Position numbers and translations under genes: made by a program. A stretch of DNA of 64,000 nt from Anaspis maculata (lineage: Eukaryota > Arthropoda > Insecta > Coleoptera > Scraptiidae): assembly GCA_949128115.1 (NCBI GenBank), contig OX421965.1:8835420-8899419 (forward strand). The letters run 5' to 3'. This document shows positions 11,312 through 21,024 of this stretch, in pieces. Below the pieces are notes generated by a model. It saw only the letters and a list, made by a program, of their open reading frames with translations. It had not been told where the DNA came from and did not search any database. The stretch's first letter is position 1. Every line of letters starts with the position of its first letter.

Positions 11312-12451
11312 CACGAACCTGTAATATAGCTGGACAGATGATAACAGAGGGGGAAATGACGCCAAGCGGGCGCCGCCATGAGATTATGTTGACGTTGGGT
11401 TTTGGTTTTCAAGGGTTGGCACAATGGTGTAGATGACATGATTTATGAAGTATTGGCATTGCCATTTTAACCTAAAATTTTTAATAGACGTCACGAGAGA
11501 CGTCACCAGTGACAGTGGTTGGTTATGCGGAGGTCGGAGGTGCTCTTGCAGGCAGTAAAAGTAGATACAGCATTACTTTTCAACAACTTTATTGCGCCAC
11601 CGCGCCAAAAATCATTTTTGCCAAAGTGTTCTAAACAAACATGCTCCACTAATCACTACACTACATTACAGGCTTCCTTCTCCATTCTGTGAATAGCGAC
11701 TAGCCAGTGGCCTCTATTGTTGCTTATAGGAATTCTGGAAAAATATCGCATACTTCAATGGGGTACACAACTTGAGGTGTGGAATTCTTACCTGTGGCTG
11801 TGGAAGAAGACTCCCGGATTTGCAGCATGAAACTTGTTGTGGCATCCCGGCACAAAACAATGAGCGCCTCCACAGATGCGCCGCGGTTGCCCTTTTTCCA
11901 TGTTATTCCTGAATAAATAAACATTTGCGTTATTTACGATATGAAATATTTAAAATTCTAGCTTTTACTTACCAAATTTGACGCGAATGATGAAAAAATG
12001 GTCGCGAACATCAACAACAACAAAACATCTGACAGTGTCAGTTAGAGTGGCGCGCGTCAAGCTCGCGGAAATCAAGACGGCGGACGGCGTGCGGGCGCGG
12101 CGAGCTGCACTGACAGCTAGGCACAACTGTCACCGAGCGAAAACTATTCCAGTGAACTTCAAACGTTCTATTTAATTACAGTAAACTCTTGCAAATCTTC
12201 ATGGATCGGCAACAAATTTACCTAAAAATTATATCAATACACACTAAAATTATTTATTTATTAAATCGAATATCTAGTCACAGTCATCAATACAAAAAAC
12301 TTCTCGGTTGCAAATTGTGAGCTACCATCGAGGCCGCCACTAAACGTTTGAGTCCACTGGTGCATAATAAGATGGCGACTTCCAGAGGGGGGGTCATAAA
12401 ATGTTGGGGGAATCTGGGGTATTAGCAGTCCAGCTATATTACAGGTTCGTG
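11312..12451 (-). mobile_element. P/THAP-type DNA transposon, 1140 bp, with 8-bp target duplication
   Basis: The ends are CACGAACCTGTAATATAGCT and its inverse (about 24 bp of terminal inverted repeat). The same 8 bp, gttttccc, lie at 11304-11311 and 12452-12459, and this point falls inside the right arm of a pre-existing palindrome, which gives an independent empty-site view from the left arm at about 10744. CA..TG termini, 8-bp duplication and an internal THAP-domain exon (11792-11901, minus) fit a P-superfamily element with a large internal deletion. hAT is the alternative, because it also makes 8-bp duplications. Confidence 0.7.
11792..11901 (-). pseudogene. THAP zinc-finger exon of a P-type transposase remnant
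   Basis: Starting at ATG 11901, the minus strand reads a peptide with CFVPGCHNK followed by NPGVFFHSH. C-x4-C followed by PGVxFHxxP-like residues is the start of a THAP (C2CH) DNA-binding domain. The exon ends with CACAG|GTAAGA (donor at 11791). The remaining Trp and C-x2-H part of the finger was not found downstream, so the gene is truncated. Confidence 0.6.
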
Positions 12452-12675
12452 GTTTTCCCCAATAAAACTAAACATTTTGACTTGATGTGCATCACACCGC
12501 GCGACGGGTGACATCTGCCACAATACCTAACCTGTTTACATACCACATTTACACAAACTATCTGCGACGACGGTTATGGATTCCTACTCATTCCTACCAA
12601 CAAAAAATAATTTTTCCATAGCTTGCTCTAATGCAGATAGCCGTGAAATTGATTATAAAGCTGAGTTTATGATGA

Positions 12676-12825
12676 GCGATTTTTTGCCGCGATTTGAGCT
12701 GAGCTGAGCGGAGCGGAGCGATTTTTTTGCCTAGGCCAATTACGATGCGGGGAAGTGACATCATGAATGGACACGATTGGTCCAGACAAAAAAAAATCGC
12801 TCAGCTCAGCTCCGCTCCGCTGGGT
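12676..12825. repeat. GC-rich hairpin of gctgagc/ggagcg repeats
   Basis: The left side (12690-12737) has gagctgagctgagcggagcg followed by a T-run. The right side (12780-12822) has an A-run followed by cgctcagctcagctccgctc. The two can pair around a loop of about 50 bp. It directly abuts the foldback that starts at 12829. Function unknown. Confidence 0.5.
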
Positions 12826-12857
12826 ATTAGTGGACGTGGTACAACCGAAATAGGGAA

Positions 12858-13406
12858 TGTTCGGTACCGATCGTACCTAGTTTAAAGTTTATTGTTTGAT
12901 TTATATTTTTTGTATATAGTTTTCGTATGGTAATTGCATATATATATTCGCGTTAGATTCTAGTAGATATAAATAGTTTAATTTGTAACTTTGCCTTCAC
13001 AATGTGTGTATTTCGTTTGGACCTATCCCTTCGTACGATGGTCACTCACAAAACACATGTGGAATTTAACTACCCTTGGCTCTCGTCTGAAAGGGAACGA
13101 GAGAGGACTTACCACTTGCCACCCAGTCGTGAAAGACCAAACAACTCGTGTCCTAATAGAAAGTGCAAGGTGCATCCATCGGTACCTAATCGTAATCATG
13201 TAATCAAAGAACTTTAAAAGTGACCTTACGGCTGAAACAACATCTCATCGGTAAGTCCTCGTTTGCACTAATTGTGGAGGTCACTTTGTTCTTTTTTTGT
13301 CGTATTTTTTCGTATTTATTTTCGATCGTTTTAATCGGTCCTTTGGAGGTTTAATTATTGAAAATTAAACCAGCTGGACAAAGTCAACTGTCAGTTGGCG
13401 GAAACA
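12858..13406 (+). repeat. 5' LTR of the BEL/Pao element
   Basis: 549 bp, TGTTCGG..GGAAACA. A TATA-like tataaata lies at 12968-12975 and could serve the LTR promoter. A short open frame inside the LTR (13002-13217) is repeated in the 3' LTR and shows no domain. Confidence 0.9.
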
Positions 13407-13424
13407 TGGTCCTTCGAGCCGGAT
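13407..13424 (+). other. Primer-binding site complementary to tRNA-Tyr 3' end
   Basis: The sequence tggtccttcgagccggat begins immediately at the LTR end. Its reverse complement, atccggctcgaaggacca, fits the 3' end of eukaryotic tRNA-Tyr (T-stem, acceptor strand, discriminator A and CCA), recalled from general tRNA knowledge. Confidence 0.75.
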
Positions 13425-14017
13425 AGTCGTTGTTTGACTTGAGTTATTAGATAAATGTATGCAATTACCACTTCGATAAAATTTGTGTCGAATTAACGAA
13501 ATATTCGATTTCGCTAATTCAACTTCGTCGCATTTTTAGGCAAGTCGTGCCTTTTCGTCTCGAGGAAAAATTAATTAGAAACAATCGGTTTCCAAATTAA
13601 TAATTCCAAACCCTTTCGTCGTCGTCGTCGTCAAAAGTTTAGCTTGCATTTTGTTACTTGTTCGATAGTTTAATTTAATTAGCGCATTCGGTTCTAATTA
13701 ATTAAATTTGTATTGTCGTTGTAAATTATTTAAAACAATCGGTTTTTAAATAATTCATTGTCGCTTCGTTATTAGTTCATAGAGCAATCGGCTCTGATTC
13801 TTGTAAATGCGGATCTTTCTTCCAAAGGTCCCTTTGTTGCACGAAGAAACGGGAAGTCGTAAATCTTCGACATCTGTGGGTCAGTCTTTAGGAAAATTTG
13901 GCCGGTCAGCCGCTGGAACTTACAGCCCCAGTTTAATATCGGTTTCGCTTTATTGTTGCGCCTCATCGTCGTGAAGACACCATTTAGTCTCGTAATTATC
14001 GAAAATTTAGCCGCACA

Positions 14018-15997
14018 ATGGCTACAAAATATAAGGAAAATCGCGCCATTAGGGAGAGTTTGATAAATCAATTGAACGAAGCACTTGACCTGGCTCAAAG
14101 TGCTAAGGAAGAAATATCATTGCGTGCTTTGTTTAAGCGGAGATTCGTTCGCGCCCAAACGGCATTTGAGAAATTTGAGATCGTACACGGTGCAATTGTC
14201 ACCTACATAGCAGGTACGCCAGACCCGGATTTCCAGGCCGAAGAAGAAATACGAATAGCTTTCGATAAATGCTTTTCGGATATCGAGCATTGCTTTACCC
14301 TTTGGTTCCCAGAACCAGCTGGCGAAGCTTTGTCGGATACGCCTACATCATCGTTGACGTCTATGTCAAATTTGAAATTGCCGAAACTTTCACTTAGGCC
14401 ATTCGATGGCAGTTTCGCGGAATGGACGGCCTTTAAGCAGTTTTTTGACAACGCCGTTCACGAACAAGCACACCTCGCTAACATAGAAAAATATCAATAC
14501 TTGATCAGTTCGTTGAAGGGTGAACCGTTGAACCTTCTAAACTCTTTAACCCTTTCGGACGCTAATTACCCCATAGCGTACAAAACGCTCACCGAACGGT
14601 ATGAGAATAAACGAAAATTGGCCTCGTACTTTTGGACGAATATCCAAAATATACCGCCCAACAATTTCGAATCCGCAAAAACGCTGCGAGATACTTTGGA
14701 TAAATTTCGGGAGAATCGCTCCGCTTTAAAGGCTTTACAAATAAAGGACGTCGAGGACTTCCTTTGGGTTAATAGCTTACTCGATAAATTAGACCACGAA
14801 ACTAGACGTGCTTTCGAATCGCACTTCCGAACCACAGATCCTACAAAAATTCCTAGCTTTGAGGAACTATCGTCGTTTATCGAGAGCCAGTGTCAGGTAC
14901 TAGATTCGATTAGTTCAAGTGACACTGGTTCAAATTATCGTAATCATCCCGTGGCATCAGAGCCGTGTAGTTTCAAATCGAATTTGAACCCTACGCGAGC
15001 GGCCTTTATGGTCAAAACGTCGACATCCCATGGTGATGATAAATGCATTGTGTGTGAGGCCTCGCATTTCGTAGCACAGTGTCCTAAGTTTTTAGATATA
15101 GCACCATATGAACGCTTCGAAATCGCGAAGAAAAACAAATTATGTATAAATTGTCTAAAGCCCTGGCACCAGCTTCGCGAATGTAATGTCGGGCAATCTT
15201 GTGACACGTGTGTTGGAAAACACCACACCTTGTTGCATTTCGTTAAAACTTCAAAACAGGCAGAAAACGCGGATTCTACCCAAAGAACGGTGATGACCAC
15301 ATTAGCACGCTGTAACGATTTGCCAATAGTTTTGTTGCCAACAGCCCTGATTCAAATTAGGGACATAAATGGAACATACCACCAAATTCGGGCCCTCTTG
15401 GATACCTGTGCCGAAGGTAGTTTCATTACAAAAAATTGCCTACTTCGTTTGGGTATTAGATATAACCCTTCCGAAATAACGGTACACGGGATAGATTCCA
15501 GCTCCTCAGGTGTGAGTTCACCTGGGGAAGCTTTGTGCACTATACGTGCGGACAATGACGAGAAAACCGAAAAAAGTATACAATGTCATGTTTTACCAAA
15601 AATCGTAAATGGTACGCCAGCTATTGGCGTGGATCACGCAAATTGGAAACATCTCTCTGGATTGAAACTGGCAGACGACAGTTTCTTTGAGTCGAGTCCA
15701 GTTCAGATGTTATTAGGCGGTGATATATATGCTAGTTTGTTGCTACCTGGGTTGTTACAGGGCAATTCGAAAAACCAGCCTGCCGCGTTTAATACCATTT
15801 TTGGGTGGGTAGTTAGTGGACCCGCTGGAAGTCGGCCTACTGAGAAAATTACCACATGCTTCACACGTGTGGAAGCTGAAGACAAAATTGAATTTTCGGG
15901 AAATCGAAGAGGTGCCCTCTCTCCCTATCGAGTAAGAAAAAAAATGCATCGCATTTTTGGCGGCCGGGATGTTCGGTACCGATCGTACCTAGTTTAA
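14018..15997 (+). CDS. BEL/Pao Gag-protease polyprotein (659 aa), truncated before RT
   Basis: Begins MATKYKENRAIRESL. Residues ~120-290 (KLPKLSLRPFDGSFAEWTAF, later FWTNIQNIPPNN) match the conserved Gag block of BEL/Pao elements (DUF1759). Two zinc knuckles follow: C-x2-C-x3-H-x4-C near residue 343 (CIVCEASHFVAQC) and a classical C-x2-C-x4-H-x4-C near residue 375 (CINCLKPWHQLREC). The aspartic-protease region has RALLDTCAEGSFIT near residue 460; the usual D-T/S-G triplet reads D-T-C here. FGWVVSGPAG near residue 597 is the BEL motif that normally precedes reverse transcriptase. About 60 residues later the frame runs into the 3' LTR, where it stops (15995). This would supply Gag and possibly protease but no polymerase or integrase. 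Confidence 0.9.
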   Translation: MATKYKENRAIRESLINQLNEALDLAQSAKEEISLRALFKRRFVRAQTAFEKFEIVHGAIVTYIAGTPDPDFQAEEEIRIAFDKCFSDIEHCFTLWFPEPAGEALSDTPTSSLTSMSNLKLPKLSLRPFDGSFAEWTAFKQFFDNAVHEQAHLANIEKYQYLISSLKGEPLNLLNSLTLSDANYPIAYKTLTERYENKRKLASYFWTNIQNIPPNNFESAKTLRDTLDKFRENRSALKALQIKDVEDFLWVNSLLDKLDHETRRAFESHFRTTDPTKIPSFEELSSFIESQCQVLDSISSSDTGSNYRNHPVASEPCSFKSNLNPTRAAFMVKTSTSHGDDKCIVCEASHFVAQCPKFLDIAPYERFEIAKKNKLCINCLKPWHQLRECNVGQSCDTCVGKHHTLLHFVKTSKQAENADSTQRTVMTTLARCNDLPIVLLPTALIQIRDINGTYHQIRALLDTCAEGSFITKNCLLRLGIRYNPSEITVHGIDSSSSGVSSPGEALCTIRADNDEKTEKSIQCHVLPKIVNGTPAIGVDHANWKHLSGLKLADDSFFESSPVQMLLGGDIYASLLLPGLLQGNSKNQPAAFNTIFGWVVSGPAGSRPTEKITTCFTRVEAEDKIEFSGNRRGALSPYRVRKKMHRIFGGRDVRYRSYLV

Positions 15998-16518
15998 AGT
16001 TTATTGTTTGATTTATATTTTTTGTATATAGTTTTCGTATGGTAATTGCATATATATATTCGCGTTAGATTCTAGTAGATATAAATAGTTTAATTTGTAA
16101 CTTTGCCTTCACAATGTGTGTATTTCGTTTGGACCTATCCCTTCGTACGATGGTCACTCACAAAACACATGTGGAATTTAACTACCCTTGGCTCTCGTCT
16201 GAAAGGGAACGAGAGAGGACTTACCACTTGCCACCCAGTCGTGAAAGACCAAACAACTCGTGTCCTAATAGAAAGTGCAAGGTGCATCCATCGGTACCTA
16301 ATCGTAATCATGTAATCAAAGAACTTTAAAAGTGACCTTACGGCTGAAACAACATCTCATCGGTAAGTCCTCGTTTGCACTAATTGTGGAGGTCACTTTG
16401 TTCTTTTTTTGTCGTATTTTTTCGTATTTATTTTCGATCGTTTTAATCGGTCCTTTGGAGGTTTAATTATTGAAAATTAAACCAGCTGGACAAAGTCAAC
16501 TGTCAGTTGGCGGAAACA
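15970..16518 (+). repeat. 3' LTR of the BEL/Pao element
   Basis: 549 bp, by eye the same as the 5' LTR. It is preceded by cgcatttttggcggccggga, the LTR-proximal end. The gag-protease frame stops 28 bp inside this LTR. Confidence 0.9.
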
Positions 16519-18217
16519 GGGAATATAAGTTGCAAATGATGATAAAGGCAAACCACTTTGCAGAGTTACAACTGAGACCTAAATAAACGATTTGACCCGC
16601 AGTGCTTTTCTTTTCGTCCCTTAGGATTTGAATAGCGCCCTTTTTTCAAAATGGCGGATTTTATCTAGGGGCAGAAGGTATCGAATAGCCTAGTGATGTC
16701 CAGCTTAGTAGAAATATATGGGGCTATGTCTCAATCGGTTTCTGGGACATCAAATACTATTTAAAAAAATGGTGGAGCATTGTCATACACTGCAAGCAAA
16801 TTTGGTGGAGGCGCCAAAAGGAATTTAGTACTGTCATAAGAAAATTGCTGTAACATTTTTATTTTTCAACCGATTTTAATACAAGACATCTCATTTTGTA
16901 GAAAAATGAATTCTTCTTGTTACTTTGTACCTTCCATTTGAGAAGACATTGAGGAATGTTGAAGAAAAAATCAAAAAATAATTTGAAAGAAAAAAGATTT
17001 TTTTATTTTTTTATTTTCATGAAAATTGCCTCATTTGTAGATTTTGATGTGCCCTTTCTAAATTTGCACTTTTCCGATTGCTATCTTTGCAGCACGCGCC
17101 GTCATATTGAATAAATGATGTCTGAAAAGGAGTTTTTGACAATATCTGAATTTTGGCCTTTGTGACATTGAAATGTTCATATACATATGAAAGCACGTTC
17201 AATCCACCTCAGTTTGACACCTAAACCAGCTCTATGCGACCCGCGGTTCTTGAGCTAGACCTTCTGGAAGTATCAATTTTCGGTTCCAGAAGAATAAAAA
17301 TCACCTCTTGGGGCTGTGCCAGGGCCACCAATGTTCATGATTTGTGATAAATGACGACTCGTGATTGATGGGTAACTAAATTAAGACATGGTGGTGATCC
17401 AGTGGTGAAATCCGGTAGGCGCGGTCACTATTTAACACCGGAAATTGATACTTCCGGAAGCTCTAGCTCAAGAACCCCGAGTCGCACAGAGATGATTTAT
17501 GTGTCAAATCGTGGAGAATTGAATGTACTTTCATATGTATGTGAACATTTTATTCTTGCATGGACTTAAATTCAGATATTGTCAAAAACTTCTTCTCAGA
17601 TATCATTTTTTCAAGATGGCGGTGCGCACTGAGAAGATATAAATCGGAAAAGTGCAAATTTAGAAAGGGCACATCAAAATCTACAAATGAGGCAATTTTT
17701 ATGGAAATAAAAAAATAAAAAAAAATCTTTTTTTTTTCAAACTATTTTTCAATTTTTTTTTTACATTTCTCAATGTCTTTTTTCATGAAAGGTATAAGAT
17801 AATAAGAAGAATTTACTTTTTTACAAAATTAAATGTCTTGTGTTAAAATCGGTTGAAAAATAAGAATGTTACAGCGATTTTCTTATGACCGTACTAAATT
17901 CATTTTGGCGCCTCCACCAAATTTGCCTGTGATAGATGTCAATGTTCCACCATTTTTTTAAATAGTGTTTGATGTCCCAGAAACCGATCGAGACATAGCT
18001 CCATATATTTTAACAAAGCTGGACATCACCAGGCTATTAGATACCTTCTGCCCCTAGATAAAATCCGCCATTTTGAAAAAAGGGCGCCATTCAAATCCTA
18101 AGGGACGAAAAAAAAAGCACTGCGGGTCAAATCGTTTATTTAAGTCCTAGTTACGAACCTGCAAAGTGGTTTGGCTTTATCATCATTTGCAACTTATTTT
18201 TTCCTACCACGTCCACT

Positions 18218-19038
18218 ATAGGCGATTGACCTTATTGGGGAAAATGGCCGTTTCGTCGAGGAAGTTTTAGGGCATTAATTTTTAGAACTGGTGTAAGTTG
18301 CCGTCCGGCAACGGCGGTGGTTACGTCAATTGGTGGCATGTCAAAACTGTCACTTTGCTGTCTTGTGCAGTACGCTACAAGCAAACTTTCGTTCCTGTGA
18401 ACCCTTGGGACCCCATAGGCTCGTTATTGGGCCCCATGTTGATGACCAGCGTCGTCGCAGACCTTTCTCTAAATCATCCATAGCTTCCGCCTAAGGAAGA
18501 GCAACAGACTCTGTCACACCCGCACGGAGGGAAACAGTATGTGAGGGAAACACACAAGCCCGTCGACCAGCCTGTCAGCCAAGAAAAAATCACCTCGGGC
18601 TGGCCGTGCAGAGTCAACCACCACCCACCTTTTTTCCTCACTTTTTTCTAAAGATTTCCTGCTTCGACTTCAGCTGGAGATCCGCATTTTTCATTCTAAC
18701 AAGCTCGCCGTAGCTACCTCTGTGTTCGCGACGTAAACGTTGTCTTTTTTTATCGCAATAATGTAGTGCATTGCTGGGGGCGTAGTCTTTCAGCTGCGCA
18801 CCTCTGGAGCTAGATCTACAAACCTGCTAAATATGCCAACCATAACATGAAATAAGAGACACAAATGCAAACCCCTTTTTCAGATTATTTCTACTTGTCA
18901 AATTTCCATGTCAATATGTGGGTATTACAGGTATCCACTAGTGCCCACCTAGGCTACTAGACGTCGGAGTATGTTTTCCTCGTAAAAACGTCCTCGACGA
19001 TCAAGTACCGAGCTCTACACCAGGTGGCGTTTTTCTAA
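18218..19038. other. Intronic stretch without recognised gene
   Basis: Non-repetitive within the window except for short matches. The 61-codon frame at 18298-18483 shows no domain. No gene supported. Confidence 0.35.
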
Positions 19039-19046
19039 TGTAAATC

Positions 19047-19944
19047 TTAGGGTTGCTAGATTATCGACAGCTTTGGCTGTACAAGGGTTACGCAATCATC
19101 CGTTGCTAAGGGCCGATGGGAGGGGCTAAAATTCAGCTATGTGTCAAAATTTATCATGAGCGGAGAGAAGAGGAAATTTGCGGGGTCCGGTGCTGTTGCT
19201 TGATGTCCGCAACCGAACATACATGAAAATTTCATGCATATAGCAGCATAAAAGACGTGTTTTGGAACTCATCGGGCAAGTCATATCCACCTCTCACACG
19301 AATTTGTACACCTAAATCCAAAATAAACACGCTCTTGACAGCCAGAGCCCGTTGAGACGGACGCCTATGGCCTTCCGTGATGCCGACAGCTGTCACTCCC
19401 TAACTCCGTGAGGCCATTTAGTAAACAAACGCTCAGCCAGAATGCGGTACCCTTACGCCGGCCGACCGGTCGCGTGATAATTAGGTTCCCTAGTAAATCT
19501 AGGGTTGCTAGATTATCGACAGCTTTGGCTGTACAAGGGTTACGCAATCATCCGTTGCTAAGGGCCGATGGGAGGGGCTAAAATTCAGCTATGTGTCAAA
19601 ATTTATCATGAGCGGAGAGACAAGGAAATTTGCGGGGTCCGGTGCTGTTGCTTGATGTCCGCAACCGAACATACATGAAAATTTCATGCATATAGCGGCA
19701 TAAAAGACGTGTTTTGAAACTTATCGGGCAAGTCATATCCACCTCTCACACGAATTTGTACACCTAAATCCAAAATAAACACGCTCTTGACAGCTAGAAC
19801 CCGCTGGGACGGACGCCTATGGCCTTCCGTGATGCCGACAGCTGTCACTCCCTAACTCCGTGAGGCCATTTAGTAAACAAACGCTCAGCCAGAATGCGGT
19901 ACCCTTACGCCGGCCGACCGGTCGCGTGATAATCAGGTTCCCTA
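19047..19944. mobile_element. Tandem pair of 445-bp hAT-like MITEs sharing target duplications
   Basis: Two near-identical direct copies (19048-19492 and 19500-19944) have ends TAGGGTTGCTAGATTATC and (inverse) TAGGGAACCTGATTATC. A ~7-8-bp sequence, gtaaatc, occurs before copy 1 (19040), between the copies (19493) and after copy 2 (19946). This is the pattern of two elements with three copies of one target site. TAGGG-type termini and 8-bp duplications suggest hAT. No coding region. Confidence 0.75.
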
Positions 19945-20739
19945 TGTAAATCGCCTTTCGCTCATCATAAACTGAGCATATGACTTCGGATAGGAAGTGA
20001 CGGTAGCACCACCTCATAGCAATGACGCAAAACCACTCAAGACCACAACAACTTCAGAGACCAAAGCTATTTTTAGGTCAAGTAAAGACACCCTTATGTC
20101 ACAACTGTCGTAAATTTACGACTGACACTGACAGTGCTGATTTTGTAACTGAACTGACACTCAATTTCGCAAGATTTTGCGCATGGCGCCCCCTTCCCTT
20201 TAACGTTATTATAGCGACTTCTGGTGATAGGTTATCATGGTCATGCCGCATGGGACGGTTTTTTTCGCAAAGTTTACAGCCCTGTGGCGCAATAACCCTA
20301 AATCGCTACCTTGATTTATCACAATTTCAAATTTTCATACAGTAGCAAGTGGGCATCACCATGTTGATTTTCATGACTGACTTTTCCGCTTTTACGATTA
20401 AAGCAAAGATTGCGAAAGCCACACATGACGAAGAAAATACTTTTCCATAGCCCGGCGCTCGGAAATTCAGCCATCGTATATCGAACGCTTTGCGCATTCA
20501 TGATTCCATTATTCATTCGAGAGAAAAGCGGCGCCCGTCGTCGTCCCGGAGCAGTGCTGTGAGAATGACTCACTCTGCTCGATTCCGGGTTCCCGGAATT
20601 CTGCTCCGGGGTTGGCATGACTCACCGCACCTCCACACTGTGCACCCACCCCCCTTAATTCAGCCCATTCGATTTTCCTCACCATGTTTTCCGCACACAC
20701 GATGACTAACGCACTACAAGATACTCATACAATTTGCAG

Positions 20740-21024
20740 GTCCGCACGCAGGAAACCGATGGGAAATCTGTTGCGGACAAACTGGGCTTTGTCAGGAATC
20801 AGCTGCGGCACGAGCAATTCGAAAAAGAAGTCCTCGAGGAGAAGTTGTCGCAATTCTGCAAGGATCTCGCCAATTACGTGGCGGAAAACGAGAATTTGAA
20901 GCTGAAAATTGTCGAGTTGGAGAAGCGCAACGCGGCGAAGGAGCTTGCTGTGTCCTCGTGGTGCAACGTGCAGAGGATGCTTTACTTCATGCTGCCTGCT
21001 TACGATCCGTACACTTTCAAGTGA
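20740..21024 (+). CDS. Coiled-coil protein, terminal exon (94 codons plus stop)
   Basis: The acceptor atttgcag ends at 20739; the exon is read in phase 0 (GTC CGC ACG CAG...), matching the phase-0 donor at 4168, and stops at TGA 21022-21024. The first ~70 residues are a charged helix with Leu/Val heptads (VADKLGFVRNQLRHEQFEKE, then VAENENLKLKIVELEKR), continuing the coiled coil of exon 3977-4168. The C-terminus is hydrophobic-aromatic and uncharged (CNVQRMLYFMLPAYDPYTFK). This tail is distinctive but I do not recognise the family. A mariner-like element sits 308 bp after the stop; no canonical AATAAA is seen before it. Confidence 0.75.
   Translation, partial: VRTQETDGKSVADKLGFVRNQLRHEQFEKEVLEEKLSQFCKDLANYVAENENLKLKIVELEKRNAAKELAVSSWCNVQRMLYFMLPAYDPYTFK

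Larger units (their letters stand above)
10541..12657. mobile_element. Long palindromic element interrupted by an 8-bp-TSD transposon
   Basis: The left arm 10541-10899 pairs with a right arm that is split in two: 11161-11312 pairs with 10744-10899, and 12455-12657 pairs with 10541-10752. The segment 11312-12451 between the two right-arm parts is a separate insertion. Removing it restores a continuous palindrome with arms of about 360 bp and a spacer of about 260 bp (10900-11160). No coding capacity. Confidence 0.7.
12858..16518 (+). mobile_element. BEL/Pao LTR retrotransposon, gag-protease only, recent insertion
   Basis: Two LTRs of 549 bp each (12858-13406 and 15970-16518) start TGTTCGG and end GAAACA. 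I see no difference between them. A 5-bp duplication, gggaa, flanks the element (12853-12857 and 16519-16523), as expected for BEL/Pao integration. The internal region holds a primer-binding site, a GTC-rich leader and one 659-codon gag-protease frame. Reverse transcriptase, RNase H and integrase are missing: the reading frame passes from the region just after protease straight to the 3' LTR. It is therefore a non-autonomous derivative. Its matching LTRs imply a young insertion, made into a foldback arm. Confidence 0.9.
12829..18217. mobile_element. Foldback element (arms ~850 bp) split by a BEL/Pao insertion
   Basis: The ends agtggacgtggta (12829) and taccacgtccact (ending 18217) are inverse. 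The rest of the left arm resumes at 16519 after the retrotransposon and pairs over most of its length with the right arm: ataagttgcaaatgatgata near 16525 with its inverse near 18180, the tttgacccgcagtgct block near 16593 with 18125, and caaaatggcgg near 16647 with 18068. Without the BEL insertion (12858-16518 plus 5 bp) the element would be about 1.72 kb. It shares the tttgacccgcag terminal block with the foldback at 33219-34686. Confidence 0.75.
4169..20739 (+). other. 16.6-kb intron of the coiled-coil gene, transposon-filled
   Basis: The donor GTACGT at 4169 and the acceptor atttgcag at 20739 bound the intron; exon phases agree (0/0). It contains the foldback at 4690-7060, the MITE at 8308-8891, the palindrome at 10541-12657, the foldback plus BEL element at 12829-18217 and the hAT-like dimer at 19047-19944. 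The sequence outside these elements (4170-4690, 7440-8300, 9560-10530, 18220-19030, 19955-20735) shows no supported gene. Confidence 0.65.

Noticed and set aside
13002..13217. Short protein encoded in the BEL LTR
   Set aside because: It is duplicated only because the LTR is duplicated; no domain and no coding signature.
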